Assembly (NCBI GenBank): GCA_961205875.1
Contig: OY540819.1
Coordinates: forward strand, 9,054,501-9,118,500
DNA length: 64,000 bases
Source of the DNA: Sialis fuliginosa
Lineage: Eukaryota > Arthropoda > Insecta > Megaloptera > Sialidae
Direction of reading: 5' to 3'
In this document: one piece after another, positions 45,643 through 56,884 of the stretch
Layout of the letters: every line of letters starts with the position of its first letter
Position numbering within the stretch: position 1 is the stretch's first letter
Program-made: the position numbers and the translations under genes
The notes under the pieces: model-generated
What the model was told of the DNA's origin: nothing
Database searches by the model: none
Seen by the model: the letters and a program-made list of their open reading frames with translations, nothing else

Positions 45643-48159
45643 ATGCCGTTTCAATATAAGTCGCCAGAAAATACACGTAAAAGGAAAAAATATACAAAAA
45701 GAGAATTAGAAAATGCCATAGATGAAGTGAAGAAAGGCGCTTCTATTAGAAAAACATCTATCAAGTATGGAATCGACAGAAGTACACTAAGACGTTATAA
45801 ATTGAATGAACAAAAAGTACATAAATTTGAAGAAAAAAACAGTCAATATAAAGAATCGCAGATATTTACAATTTCTGAGGAAAAGCTACTTGTTAAATAT
45901 TTACTGTCATGTAGTAAAATGCATTATGGCTTAACCAGAAAACAAGCAATGCAATTGGCATTTGAATTTGCAAAAGTAAATTCAAAGAAGTTTCCTGAAA
46001 GTTGGACGACGAACAACTGCGCCGGAAAAGATTGGCTTCGCGGTTTCTTTTCCAGAAATCCAGAAATAAGTCTAAGAACACCCGAAGCCACCAGCTTATC
46101 TCGAGCCACTAGTTTTAATAAAAAAAATGTCGGCGATTTTTTCACAAATTTAAAGATAGTGCGCGAGAAATATAATTTTGAGCCTCAGAATATATATAAC
46201 TGTGACGAAACCGGGTGCACGACTGTGCAAGAATGTCCAAAAGTGATAGCCAGTAAAAAGTCGAAACAGGTCGGACAAGTCACGTCTGCGGATAGAGGAA
46301 CAACTGTAACACTTTGTTTCGCCGTCAATGCGATTGGAAACGTGATACCTCCCTTCTTTATATTTCCGAGGGTTAGGTATCAAGATCATTTCGTATCTGA
46401 AGGCCCGGATGGGTCATCCGGAGACGCTTATCCAAGTGGTTGGATGACCACAAAAAGTTTTGTAAAATTTCTTGGACATTTTGCAAAATATTCTCATGCC
46501 TCTGAGAACAATCGCGTGCTCTTAATACTAGATAATCATGAGAGTCATATAAGCATTGATGCGATTAATTTTGCCAGAAATAATGGGATCACGTTGCTAA
46601 CTCTTCCCCCACACTGCAGTAATAAATTACAGCCACTTGATGTTGCAGTTTATTCCTCCTTTAAATCTCGATACAACACAGCTATGAACAACTGGATGTT
46701 ATCCAATCCAGGCAAAACAATTACAATTTATAATATTCCTGGATTCGTTAAGACAATTATGTCTCAAGCATTCAGCCAAAGCAACATATTAAGTGGATTC
46801 CAGAAAACTGGCATTCATCCGTTCAATCCAGAAGTTTTTAGTGACGACGATTTTTTGTGTTCTGCTGTCACGGATAGAGATTTGCCTCAAGAACAAGCAT
46901 CAACAAGCGCACCAATGCGTTTAGAAAGTCAGCTTGTATTCTCCGCCGAACTCGAGGAATCGTCTCAACTTGAAGAGAACGCAGCAATCGCAACTGTTTC
47001 TCTGCAGAAGTCTGAAAATAATCAGAATATTCCCGATTATGATCACAGTTCTGTTTCGCAAAAGCATCCAGCATCCCTGGCTATAGGAGTTAATGAGTTA
47101 TCGACTACGGATAATATTCCAGATATTGCTCATGGAAACTCAAACGCTACGAAATCAAAAGGAATTGTTAAAGACGTCAAATTAATTCGTGCTAGTTCGG
47201 AGCCATTACAAAACTCCAACAGATATCACGTGATCACAATACCTCTAAGAGAGCCCATTACAGGCAAACGAGCATCCTCTGTCCCGCCACAAAAAAATAT
47301 ATCTCTGGAGTCATTGAATGCTGGCCTACCAATTCAGAATAAACAAAATATTATTTTACAAAGCTCTTATTCTGCTCTTACGGGGTCAACACAGAAAAAT
47401 ACACATGACCGGTGCACTTCCTCACCAATGCAGTCTTCTTCAAACGCTAAAATAGTGACTCCAGAAATGGTGAGACCATTTCCGAGAGCGCCTCCAAGAA
47501 AAATGGCTCGGCGAGGCCGCCAGCCCGGCAAGACCAAAATATTAACAATGACACCTGAAAAGGAAAATGTCAGTAGTGAATGTCTCACTGAAACTCCAAT
47601 GAAAAGAAAGTCCAACTCTAATAATGACACATGTGATGACGATAAAAGTTCAAAAAGGAAGTTTAAGGAAACTCAACCAAATGTTATAAAGAATGATGAG
47701 ATACGAAAACAAAAGATTAATAATATTAAGAAAAGAATTTTTGAGAAAAGTGACACTGAATCAGAAAATGAAAAGTATACTAATAAAAAGACTAAGAAGA
47801 CTGAAGGAAAAACTAAAGGAAAGAAAATAATGAAAGCCGAACAAGATCCAAGACAAAAAAACGAGAAAAACAAGTACGTTCAAAAGAAAACTGGAAAAGG
47901 AAAAAAGGGTAAAAATAAGAACGATGACAGTGAAACGGAGTATGAAGACGAAGATATTCCGTACGCTGATAGTTCCACTGATAATGATTTTGATGAAAAT
48001 CCTGACATGAACGATCGTTGGTACTGCTTCGTTTGCCAAAGAGAAAAAATTATGACTATGCGTCTATGTCGTTTATGCCGTAGATATGTCCATGAGATAT
48101 GTGTAGGGCTTACCAAAGATATCAAAGATTTCATTTGTCACGAATGTGAACAGAAATAG
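45643..48159 (+). CDS. Pogo/Tigger-like DDD transposase with C-terminal PHD-type finger
   Basis: This transposase would excise and reinsert the element at TA. The start is the ATG at 45643, six bases after the acceptor; a longer frame upstream has only a TTG and lies in the intron. The 838-residue protein has a psq-type helix-turn-helix near residues 16-57 (RELENAIDEVKKGASIRKTS). A CENP-B-type second DNA-binding region lies around 74-145 (WLRGFFSRNP). The DDE core follows, with D188 (YNCDETG), D297 (LILDNHESH) and D333 (KLQPLDVAVY), a DD35D spacing. A long low-complexity linker carries an AT-hook-like ARRGRQPGK (about 621-630) and K/E-rich stretches (about 690-780). Residues 795-835 form a C4HC3 pattern: C795, C798, C809, C812, H817, C820, C832, C835. 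The frame has no stop or shift. The finger could target chromatin or aid DNA binding; this is inferred. AATAAA signals lie about 80-250 bp downstream. Confidence 0.93.
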   Translation: MPFQYKSPENTRKRKKYTKRELENAIDEVKKGASIRKTSIKYGIDRSTLRRYKLNEQKVHKFEEKNSQYKESQIFTISEEKLLVKYLLSCSKMHYGLTRKQAMQLAFEFAKVNSKKFPESWTTNNCAGKDWLRGFFSRNPEISLRTPEATSLSRATSFNKKNVGDFFTNLKIVREKYNFEPQNIYNCDETGCTTVQECPKVIASKKSKQVGQVTSADRGTTVTLCFAVNAIGNVIPPFFIFPRVRYQDHFVSEGPDGSSGDAYPSGWMTTKSFVKFLGHFAKYSHASENNRVLLILDNHESHISIDAINFARNNGITLLTLPPHCSNKLQPLDVAVYSSFKSRYNTAMNNWMLSNPGKTITIYNIPGFVKTIMSQAFSQSNILSGFQKTGIHPFNPEVFSDDDFLCSAVTDRDLPQEQASTSAPMRLESQLVFSAELEESSQLEENAAIATVSLQKSENNQNIPDYDHSSVSQKHPASLAIGVNELSTTDNIPDIAHGNSNATKSKGIVKDVKLIRASSEPLQNSNRYHVITIPLREPITGKRASSVPPQKNISLESLNAGLPIQNKQNIILQSSYSALTGSTQKNTHDRCTSSPMQSSSNAKIVTPEMVRPFPRAPPRKMARRGRQPGKTKILTMTPEKENVSSECLTETPMKRKSNSNNDTCDDDKSSKRKFKETQPNVIKNDEIRKQKINNIKKRIFEKSDTESENEKYTNKKTKKTEGKTKGKKIMKAEQDPRQKNEKNKYVQKKTGKGKKGKNKNDDSETEYEDEDIPYADSSTDNDFDENPDMNDRWYCFVCQREKIMTMRLCRLCRRYVHEICVGLTKDIKDFICHECEQK

Positions 48160-48239
48160 TTTTTAGGCTACCTTGTTGACTTAAAGTAATTATTGAGACT
48201 GATCGAAGATGCCAATTTATTAGAATAAGTTATTAGTTT

Positions 48240-48245
48240 AAATAA
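48240..48245 (+). terminator. Polyadenylation signal of the transposase gene
   Basis: AATAAA (in AAATAAAAATGTG) lies about 80 bp after the stop. A second AATAAA lies at about 48412. Both are inside the transposon, so the transcript could end before the right terminus. Confidence 0.45.
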
Positions 48246-48708
48246 AAATGTGATGAAAGATCAATAAGTCTGATTATTAAAATATTTAATTTTGTATAAC
48301 TTGATACACATATTTGAAAATTTTGTTAACATTGGAATGTTTAGAAATATTGTTAACTTTTTTTTTTTACAAGAAGTATTAGTAGTAACTTCATCTTGTG
48401 ATATTTAAGTTAATAAATTCATGATTTAAGCATAAAATGTTTTTTCCCTTTCCCAAAAATGAATGGTCAACTCTCCCCAGCCCCCGGTTCAAATGTCCCT
48501 TATGGTGGGGAGATTTGACTCATATCCCATTTTTTATTAAAATCTCTATATCTTTTTACAGTATAATGATATTGAAAAAATAATGATACAAAATTATGCC
48601 TGCATAACTAAGTTATCGCTTAAAAGCATAATCGAATCTCTAAACCCGATTTATAAGAAATTATGATGTTATAAATAAAAAGCGGTTCAAGTCTCCCGAA
48701 CTCCCCTA

Positions 48709-49035
48709 CCTGCACGTACGCATACATGCATACTAACCCATACATACATAGACATGCTGGCGATGGTGTTTGAAAGCTTTGATTGTCATATTATACCGAG
48801 TGAAAATAATTTTGTAATGGATTACTGCGGAGACGATACATTCGTTTTATTTTTGTGTATGTGTGTGTCCATGTGTCCGTGTGTGTGTCGGTTTGAAAGC
48901 ATGATTGTCGAGAGTTTTGTATCAAATAATAATTAAAGTACCTACATATTTTTTTTGGTACTTATAATATTAAAATGAATGATGCGTTAGTTGCATAAAC
49001 TCTTGGTTATTAAATTTCATTAATTTTTGGGAATT
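48709..49035. other. No gene recognised
   Basis: This is the flank of the pogo element. It has CATACATGCATAC and GTGTGTGTCC simple-sequence character, and an ORF (48754-48936) made mostly of such repeats. Confidence 0.5.
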
Positions 49036-49652
49036 TTTTTTTTTTTAATTTAAATTATTGGCCATCGGGCGTAGCCCCTCAGCCAGACTTGAACTGTAGT
49101 GTATATATATTATATATATTTTTTTCTTGTGTTTATTTTTATTTTTATTTCTGTTGTTATTTTATGTTTTATTTTTTAAATTTTTTTCCTATTTTTGTTT
49201 GTTTATTTCTATTCTATTTGCTTACTACTTAATTAGTATAGACATCACTTGGGATTTTTGGATTGATGGATGAGGAGTTTGCTACCGGACCTGTCGGAGC
49301 AGGTTTGAAAACGAACAGTACGGTCGGGAATGTGGGTTTACAATAAAGGGTTCACGCATTAGGATTTTTACAACTTAACTCCTATATTATCTATATATTC
49401 GTTCATAATGTCATATACTGCGATTTTCTGACTTGCTAACAGTGTTGTGAGCGTAAAAGGGGGACAAAAACCTTCTTGGTATAGGTCGTTTGCCATTAGG
49501 GTATATTCTTGGTGATGATTTTGACATTCGAAGAAAATGTGCTGGGCGTCAGCTATGACTTGGTTCTTACATGTACAAAAAGGTGTAGCGTTCTTTTTTA
49601 TTTTAAACAAATGTTGTGACGTACAGCAATGGTTAAATTTTAATCTCGACAT
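49036..49652 (-). mobile_element. 5'-truncated LINE with 12-bp target duplication
   Basis: A minus-strand insertion is bounded by the duplication TTTTTGGGAATT at 49024-49035 and 49653-49664. The 3' end has a poly-A tail (poly-T at 49036-49046). It is preceded, on the minus strand, by AGTCTGGCTGAGGGGCTACG, then CCCGATGGCC, a common 3'UTR ending of insect I/LOA-group LINEs. The 5' truncation point is the edge of the coding frame. Confidence 0.9.
49368..49652 (-). pseudogene. LINE ORF2 C-terminal zinc-knuckle remnant
   Basis: The 94-residue open frame reads SRLKFNHCCTSQHLF, then the knuckle FCTCKNQVIADAQHIFFECQ (C-x-C...H-x4-C). It ends NEYIDNIGVKL at the genuine stop. This region follows RNase H in I/R1/LOA-type LINEs, and it is the same knuckle type, in a different family, as at 27154. 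Reverse transcriptase and RNase H are missing through 5' truncation. It is not a gene on its own, and the ATG at the edge is fortuitous. Confidence 0.75.
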
Positions 49653-49839
49653 TTTTTGGGAATTATTATCTCAAAAACTATTCATTCAATATCATTCAGG
49701 TTTGTTTTATTCTAAAGTATATATATTTAGGTATGTTTATAATTTTTTTTATGAATATATATCAACTGAAAACGCTGCTGTCGTGGCCGGAGTAAAACAT
49801 TTCCCTCGATGCAGTTCCCAGGATTACTAGCAGTTAGAC

Positions 49840-50200
49840 AATACTTTTAATTAAATGAACTAAATTAGAAATATTTGTTTATATTTCATTACTGCCATCA
49901 TAATCTATAGACACTTAACTGTAAAATAGCTTAATTTGATGACAATCGGCCAATGGGTGTCAAAATGGTGGACTCAAACTTATTATTAGTGTAATCTATT
50001 TATTTATTATTATATTATCATAGCATCTGCTTTACATTGTTTCAAATTTTACGATTCTCTATTTTATAACTTTTGTGTCGGAGTAAAAATTAGCAAATAT
50101 CCATCACTGGGTGCCCATTTCTGGTTTTACTGAAAAAAAAACATAAACAAAATAAAAACTAAAACTATATTTGCGGACTTTGGTAATTAATTAAAAAACA
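49840..50200 (-). mobile_element. MITE-T copy 9, both ends missing
   Basis: The internal blocks AATTAGAAATATTTG, GATGACAATCGGCCAATGGG, TGTCAAAATGGTGGAC and GGACTTTGGTAATTAA are in the usual inverted order, but neither terminal repeat remains. Confidence 0.75.
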
Positions 50201-51953
50201 TTTAGTAAAAGTCTTATAATCTCAGCGTGAAGTTCTAATTTCATGGCCCCAATGTTAAAACCGGCCCTGCTCTCAACACCAAGAGCACAGTAGTGCCTTT
50301 TGTTGCTCTAATTGTGCGTTGTCGATAAAGTATGTAATGTGAGACAGTTGATAATTTCACGTAGATATTTCTTCAAAAAGCATTTCATATTACGATTAAA
50401 ATGATGTACACGTGAAGGGTTTATTAAAAGCAACGGAGTTCACTTTTAATGAAGTGTTTTTACTTAATGAATACAATAAATAATCCGTTTGTAAGCTCGT
50501 GTGTGCGAGAAAGACAGACATGAAGGTATTCCTTGTCTATTATCGCTAAATTGTCGGCTGCATTGGCAGGATTTGTTTTTAATGAACATTTTTTGTTAGA
50601 TTAAATGCTTCCGCGGTGGTTTATCATTGTTAATTGGTTTCTGAATACAAGAACTGTCTTCTTAATGATAATATTCACATTTTTTGCCAGGTTATATTAT
50701 TATTTACCACAGCAATTAAATTTAGAAAATAAAATATTGATATGTTTTATCAATAGCAGTGGTGGACTAACGAAAGTTGGGTTAGAGGGAATGTCAGTAC
50801 CCCCCCCCCCCCCCTCTCATAAAAGTGTTTAGTTTCGGAGGAAATTTATTTAAAGAATAAAATGTACGCACTATGAAAATATTTGATAAGCAAAAAATAT
50901 TTATATACTCTCCCCATACTAAATTTATGTGCTATGGGATTATTAAGTAAAATAAAAATTACTGTAAGCTATTTTAAGAAATCCGGGGCTATGAAATATA
51001 TAGAAAAATAAATTTGGCCCATTTGATAGTGTTCAAAATATTTTCTTCTTTAATTAAATTAGTATTGGATCAAAATGTGATCATTTACAAAACGAAAACA
51101 TATTTTTAGAAAATTTTACTGAAAATAGATCAAAAATAATTTTTTAGGAATAAACCCATATGAAATATTTTTCTAAAAATATAAATCCAGCATGTGACAA
51201 AATGATAAAATACAATTTTCATCTGTTTCATCTGGCATTGTTTTTTTCTGTAACGGCTTTTTAAGAATTACTGAAGTGTGAAATTCATAAATACATTTTC
51301 TTTTTTGTTTTAATTGCATATCACAATCACTTTTTCTTATACACCTGGTCATATATAAAATCGCATGCAAAATTATTTTATATATATTTTGTATTGTTTT
51401 ATTTACGATTTTAATTGTTAATAGTTATAAAACACGTGCACATAATGTCGTGTATGTAATTAAAAATAATTAAAGTACACATACAAACCATTTCTTTGTG
51501 TGTATTTTAAAAAGTTTAACACACTGAAATAAGTAATATTTAATAACCAACAAAGTTTATTGTAATATTTCCTTTGACGGCAGAAAACAATATACCTACA
51601 AATAAATACAATATGTTTTTATTAAATGTCCATTGAAACTAAAAGTTCTTTGGTGTTGTTCGAAACAATTTCAAATAACCACGATAAAAATAAATTATCC
51701 ACAGTAGAAAAAACAAAGCACACTCGACACGCATCAGTGATTTAAGTCGAGCTCGTGCGAGTTCTTAAAACAAGCTTGAATTTATAAACAAATCTGACCA
51801 ATAAAACCCTCCATACTCTCCATTTATTCCATTTTAAACGGGGTATAGAAAAGCTTAAAAATTCGATCGTATTTAATTAACTCTACAAAATTCACCTAAG
51901 CTCTGCACGCACAATTTACACGTACATATATACGTAGACATGCTTGTAGTTAA
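50201..51953. other. No gene recognised; candidate conserved block and a lone hAT-like end
   Basis: A balanced block at about 50415-50560 (CACTTTTAATGAAGTG, GTAAGCTCGTGTGTGCGAGA) may be regulatory. GCAGTGGTGGACTAACG at 50757, followed by a C-run at 50800-50814, resembles a hAT end without a partner. Other ORFs are chance. Confidence 0.4.
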
Positions 51954-52851
51954 CAGTGGCGTACTGTGCCTTGGAAAAGATGTGCCAATTATAAAAAAAA
52001 AAAATTATACTTAAGGTTCAATAGAGTAATCCGGAAATTTTTGACATACCTTTTTTATTACATAATTGTAAAGATTGGGCTAAAAAAATACTAACAGCAT
52101 TGAACAAATTGTTTTTTATTGCTCAATTTTATATTATTCAATATTAAAAGTTGTAAAAATTCCTTCTGGCACAATTACAAACTTTTTCCAGGGGTTTTGT
52201 AAGTTGAATTATTACAACAAGGTACGAAACAATATTTATAACTTATTATTTTTCATGCGTTTTCCATGTTTCTCGTTGACACTTGTATAATATATATAAG
52301 CATTGATTGACATTTCAAATCTGGTTTATGGCGTCACTCAACATGGTGCGTTTGAAAAGGACCTTTTTTAAATTTGATATTTTGGGGTCGGGATAAACTT
52401 TTGGAGTATTAATATTTATGCTAATAAAATATAATTATTAAATAATTAGTTAGTTACAGCAGGTAAATCGTTAGTGTACATACAATAATATACATATAAA
52501 GCAGTGGTTCCCAAACTTATTATACCCAGGGACCCCCCAAGTGAAATATCTCTACACAACTACAAATAAAAAAAAATGCTTTTCTGTCTATGGAATGTAT
52601 GCAATCAAATGCTTTACTCTGATCAAAAAATACTCTAACACTAAATTACCTTTTTATGATGCCCGGAAAAACTTAATAATAGTTTAACTAATAACTAACT
52701 AGGAAAGTTATGAAACTCTGTTTTTTTTTAATTTATTTTATAAAACGTAAAAATAATAACATTATTAAAATGATCGTTCATATGTAAACAAATTAATATT
52801 ATTTATTAAATGTGCTAAGCATACAAAGAACTTATAGAGAATACGCCACTG
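51954..52851. mobile_element. hAT-like element, 898 bp, non-autonomous
   Basis: The left end CAGTGGCGTACTGTGCC and the inverted right end CAGTGGCGTATTCTC share their first 12 bases except one. The flanking octamers GTAGTTAA and GTAGGTAT agree at six of eight positions. CAGTGGCGTA is a well-known hAT terminus. A second hAT-type end, CAGTGGTTCCCAAACTTATT, lies inside at 52502 and may be a nested remnant. No transposase is present. Confidence 0.68.
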
Positions 52852-54494
52852 GTAGGTATATACATATATTGGAATATCGGGTGTGTAAAAAAACATTTTT
52901 TGCTTCATTGCGTTTTATTTTTAATTAAAAACATGTAGGGAAATAAGTTAGTTAAATGAATTATTTTGAATGATTAAATCTTTTCGATTGTATTTGTTAA
53001 TTATTAACTGTTTGCAAGACTGATACGTTATATTAAATTTCCTAAAAAATGTCAAATTAAAGTAATTAGAGGTATATTTTTAATAGAACTATAGTATATA
53101 TCACCAAAATGGCCGATTAAACAATGTATGTAATTACAATGCTTTCATAATACTAACTTTAGCGTGAGAATTTGAAGTAGTTATATTGATTAAAGCTGTT
53201 TTAGATTTAGTAAATAATTTGAATTTTAACCTGTGTATAGAAACATAATTAATTAAAATAGAAAAATATCATGTGAGTGAAAATTTTGATTTTACACTTA
53301 CGGAATGTAGATGTCTAATTTTTGGAAAAAAACACAGGAACATTACACCATCTAAAAGTATAGTAAATTTTTCCAAGATGGCTTCTTCAGGACTTCACGT
53401 TTAATTTATTAAAATTATTTTTTTTATCTGCGTTTAGGCAAGACTTAAAGTATAATTTATAAAATGTTTATATAAAGTAAGAAAATTAGACATTTAAAAA
53501 AATTAACTACTTACGAGTAGATTCTTTTTTTGAAAATTTGTTTAATGAAGATATTAATTATTCATAATAACAATGTTCACATATTATTATGTACCCGAAT
53601 TGTCAGCGTTAAATTAATACCCCACTCACCGGGACTGAATAAATACAAATTGGTTACCCATTTTCCCCTCTTAAAAAGTGCCAAACTCAGATCTATATCT
53701 CAACTTTTAGGTAAAATGGTTTGGTAGAGAGAAGGCAAAATAGAAAAATGGAATTTCTATAAGCGTTTCATTTTTAAGATTTCGGAATGAATCATTCGAA
53801 TAAATACATTCAAATTATCAATTTGGAATTTCAAATCACTGAAAGAATTCGATTGTTTTAAAGAACAACCGCAAAATTTAATATCGAAATACATATTACA
53901 AGAAAAAATTTAAAAAATATATATATAAATATAATTTTTTTTTTTTGTAATTGACGTATTGTTATACCAATGTATTGATCAAAAACAATAAAAATATTAT
54001 TATAATTAATTTTCAAATTTTACAAAAAAAATAATTGTATTTGCGAGCCACTCTGTAGACACTCGTACATTTACTTAGCGTCCGAAAACAGTTTTAATTT
54101 AGTTGATCGCCACATTTAGTGGCTTAGCGGTGACCTGAGGTTTTCCAGGGATTACCAACCGGCATTGTTTTCGCGGCATCTTTTTTAAAAGCAGATACGT
54201 AACCCTTGCGTTCAGCAAAAAATCACAGCTCCTCTAATCTTGTGGCATTGTTGTACATGGTATAATGAGATTAAAACAAAAGACTGTGTATAAAATGTTC
54301 GTATTGTATTGTGTACACACAGATCGAGTGTGTTTGTTAACTTTGTTCATTTATTTATCCGTTGGTTAAATCTCAATGTTTTATTTACCAGTGAAAATTG
54401 AAAATATCAAATAAATATACACGGGTGTCCAGGAAAAGATTGCCACAGTTCCAATTTTTGTAACTTTCTTATATAGCCATATATTATATATATA
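52852..54494. other. No gene recognised; candidate conserved block
   Basis: This is AT-rich except for 54045-54255 (GCGAGCCACTCTGTAGACAC, TTAGTGGCTTAGCGGTGACC), which is unique and balanced with no open frame. CACGGGTGTCCAGGAAAAGA at 54421 resembles a mariner-type end without a partner. Confidence 0.4.
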
Positions 54495-55005
54495 AGGTGA
54501 AGGCACCAGTTATGACCGCTATAAGAGCAAGTTTTAGATTTTGTTTGGATTAATGGACTTGTTTTTTTATAATTCTCGAAACAAGTAACTCTTTATTTAA
54601 TCAATTTAATTACCAAAATCCGCAAATATAGTTTGTTTTTTAAATTATAGCCTTTTATTTTGTTTATGTTTTTTCTAGACACGTGCTAATGATTATAAAA
54701 TAAAAGTAGTACGATACAAAAGATATAAAAGAAAGAATCGTCAAATTTGAAACAATGTAAAGCAGTTGCTATGATAATATGTATAATAATTAATAAATAA
54801 ATTATACTAATAATTAGTTTAAATGTCCACCATTTTGACACCTAATGACCGATTGTAATCAAATCACGTTGTAAGACAGTCAAATGAATATAGATTAATA
54901 TTTAGAAATGATAGTAATCAAATATCAACAAATATTTCTAATTCAGTAAATTTAATTAAAAAATAGCCATTACTGGGCTCCTTTCCAAGACTGGTGCCAC
55001 TACAT
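54495..55005 (+). mobile_element. MITE-T copy 10
   Basis: This is a 511-bp copy with ends AGGTGAAGGCACCAGTTATG and GACTGGTGCCACTACAT, TA at 54493-54494 and 55006-55007, and the same orientation as copy 2. Confidence 0.88.
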
Positions 55006-56251
55006 TATATTTTTATGAAAATATCCATTTTAACCTTTCCTGAATCCTTTTTGACAATTTTCACCATGATGTACATGGTAGACGCTGTAACTCAAAAACG
55101 ATAATACATAGAAGGGTTAAATTATTAATTTAGGATCACTTCTTCAATTTGAGCTTTTTAACAAAAACTTAAACTCTACATTTTCTGTATATTATATTCT
55201 GAAAAAAAAACACTAATTATCCTAATGCAAGGTTGCTATAGCAGCTATGGTAGCTAATTTATTTGAAATGTATAACGTTAACAGTTTAAAGGGAATAAAC
55301 ACAGATGTATGTATGTTATTTGTATGATTAAATAGTTTGTTCAACAGTTAATTGACGTTAATGGCTCTATCACACATTTGTCAATCAATGAGTCGTCAGG
55401 ATTAATTCATTAACGTGTATTAAATGGATTGATGTTTCACTCATTTTTAACGAAGATAATGAAAAATGTGTTTATGAAAATTAAAAAAAAAATAGTGTTA
55501 GTAAAAATATATACCAATAAAGTGAAAATTAACTATGACCACCATATGACTTTTTTATACATTTTAATTTTATACAGAAATGAATAAATAGTTAATTATA
55601 TCGAAAAATAAATTTAAAATAGTAATTTTCTCAGCAACCTTTAGTTAAATAAATTTTTATTACGACCCTTGCACTTTGTGATAATAATTTGAAAATTGGT
55701 ACAGTTGTACATCACACCTTTACTACAAAACTAGATATGGTGACACACAAAAAAAATATACTGTAATAATTACAGTTTTTCCTGTCTATCCCGGATAGTA
55801 AGTGAATACATATACTATTTTACATTACAGTCTAAAATTATATTATAAAAAATATTTATAAAAATTTTTAATTTGTTTATAATAGGGGAAGGAGGTCTTG
55901 ACGGTCTTAGGGCATTCAATAGTCTTAAAGTTAATGATGTAAGCTATATTTTAAAAAGAAGTTGGAGTCTGTAGGATCGCGCCAAGCTGAGATATGAATT
56001 ATTCAACTTATTTGTTAATTTATCAATTTTAATTGACATTTTCGGTGATTTTTTAACATTTTTTAGGGAGAGAGAGGGCGGAAAAATAAATCTCGCCCAG
56101 AGTGCCAGATTTGCTAAGGCCGGCACTGGTGGTAGGGATGCAGTTCTATTGTTTTTAGAGCAGCGATTCACTCGGGCATTTACCAATTTTGAAATACACG
56201 CAATTTTTTAAAGATTTAACTAGACATGCAAAGTTACAATCCCCCAGACAT
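55006..56251. other. No gene recognised; repeat-like tail
   Basis: This is AT-rich DNA. Between about 55885 and 56190 the composition rises (GGGAAGGAGGTCTTGACGG, TTGCTAAGGCCGGCACTGG) with a TTTTGAAATACACGCA word shared with position 273, suggesting an old dispersed repeat. The minus-strand ORF at 55944-56186 lies in it. Confidence 0.4.
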
Positions 56252-56884
56252 TAGTGTGTTCCAAAAAAAGTCGATAATTTTTTTTTTTCGATTGCATGTG
56301 AAATTCTTGTTATATATGCTATAAAAAAAATTCTGTAAAAATTTGAGCCCTTAATATCAACTTGAAGAACTCCATCACCGAATTTGAAGATTTACCATTG
56401 ATTAAACATGGAAAAATGATTTTTTAACGTTCATTTCTCCTGCAAACTATGTAGAACATTATTTTTCGGAAAAACCATGACTGATCCTTCTTCAGTATTA
56501 AATTCTGTAAAAAAAAGCTCTTAGGGTCCAGTCTCTAACGTCAACCCTCTCGTTTTTATTTGCGTTAAAAAATACAGATTTTTTGAATTTGTTGACGTTA
56601 GAGACTGGACCCTAAGAGCTTTTTTTTACAGAATTTAATACTGAAGAAGGATCAGTCATGGTTTTTCCGAAAAATAATGTTCTACATAGTTTGCAGGAGA
56701 AATGAACGTTAAAAAATCATTTTTCCATGTTAAATCAATGGTAAATCTTCAAATTCGGTGATGGAGTTCTTCAAGTTGATATTAAGGGCTCAAATTTTTA
56801 CAGAATTTTTTTTATAGCATATATAACAAGAATTTCACATGCAATCGAAAAAAAAAAATTATCGACTTTTTTTGGAACACCCTA
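56252..56884. mobile_element. Near-perfect foldback element, 294-bp arms, 9-bp duplication
   Basis: The arms 56252-56545 and 56591-56884 are equal in length and almost identical inverted copies, around a 45-bp loop. The ends read TAGTGTGTTCC and, inverted, TAGGGTGTTCC. The duplication CCCAGACAT is at 56243-56251 and 56885-56893. A 9-bp duplication with very long terminal repeats is compatible with Mutator-like elements. The near-identity of the arms implies a young insertion or arm correction. A transcript crossing it would form a hairpin of nearly 300 bp. Confidence 0.9.

Larger units (their letters stand above)
45161..48706 (+). mobile_element. Complete autonomous pogo/Tigger-like DNA transposon
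   Basis: The element is 3546 bp and bounded by TA at 45159-45160 and 48707-48708. The left end GGGGAAGTCCGGGAGACTTG matches the inverse of the right end, which reads GGGGAGTTCGGGAGACTTG, apart from a one-base length difference and two substitutions. Inside lie a probable non-coding first exon, an intron, one long intact transposase frame and polyadenylation signals. TA duplication, G-rich ends and a CENP-B/DDE-type transposase place it in the pogo group of the IS630-Tc1-mariner superfamily. Intact ends and frame suggest recent or continuing activity. Confidence 0.95.

Noticed and set aside
45893-48134. Several antisense ORFs opposite the transposase
   Set aside because: They mirror the transposase coding frame, are rich in residues produced by its K/E-rich linker, and have no domains or splice support.
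49537-49830. 97-residue plus-strand ORF
   Set aside because: It overlaps the antisense of the LINE remnant and runs through its target duplication into flanking DNA.
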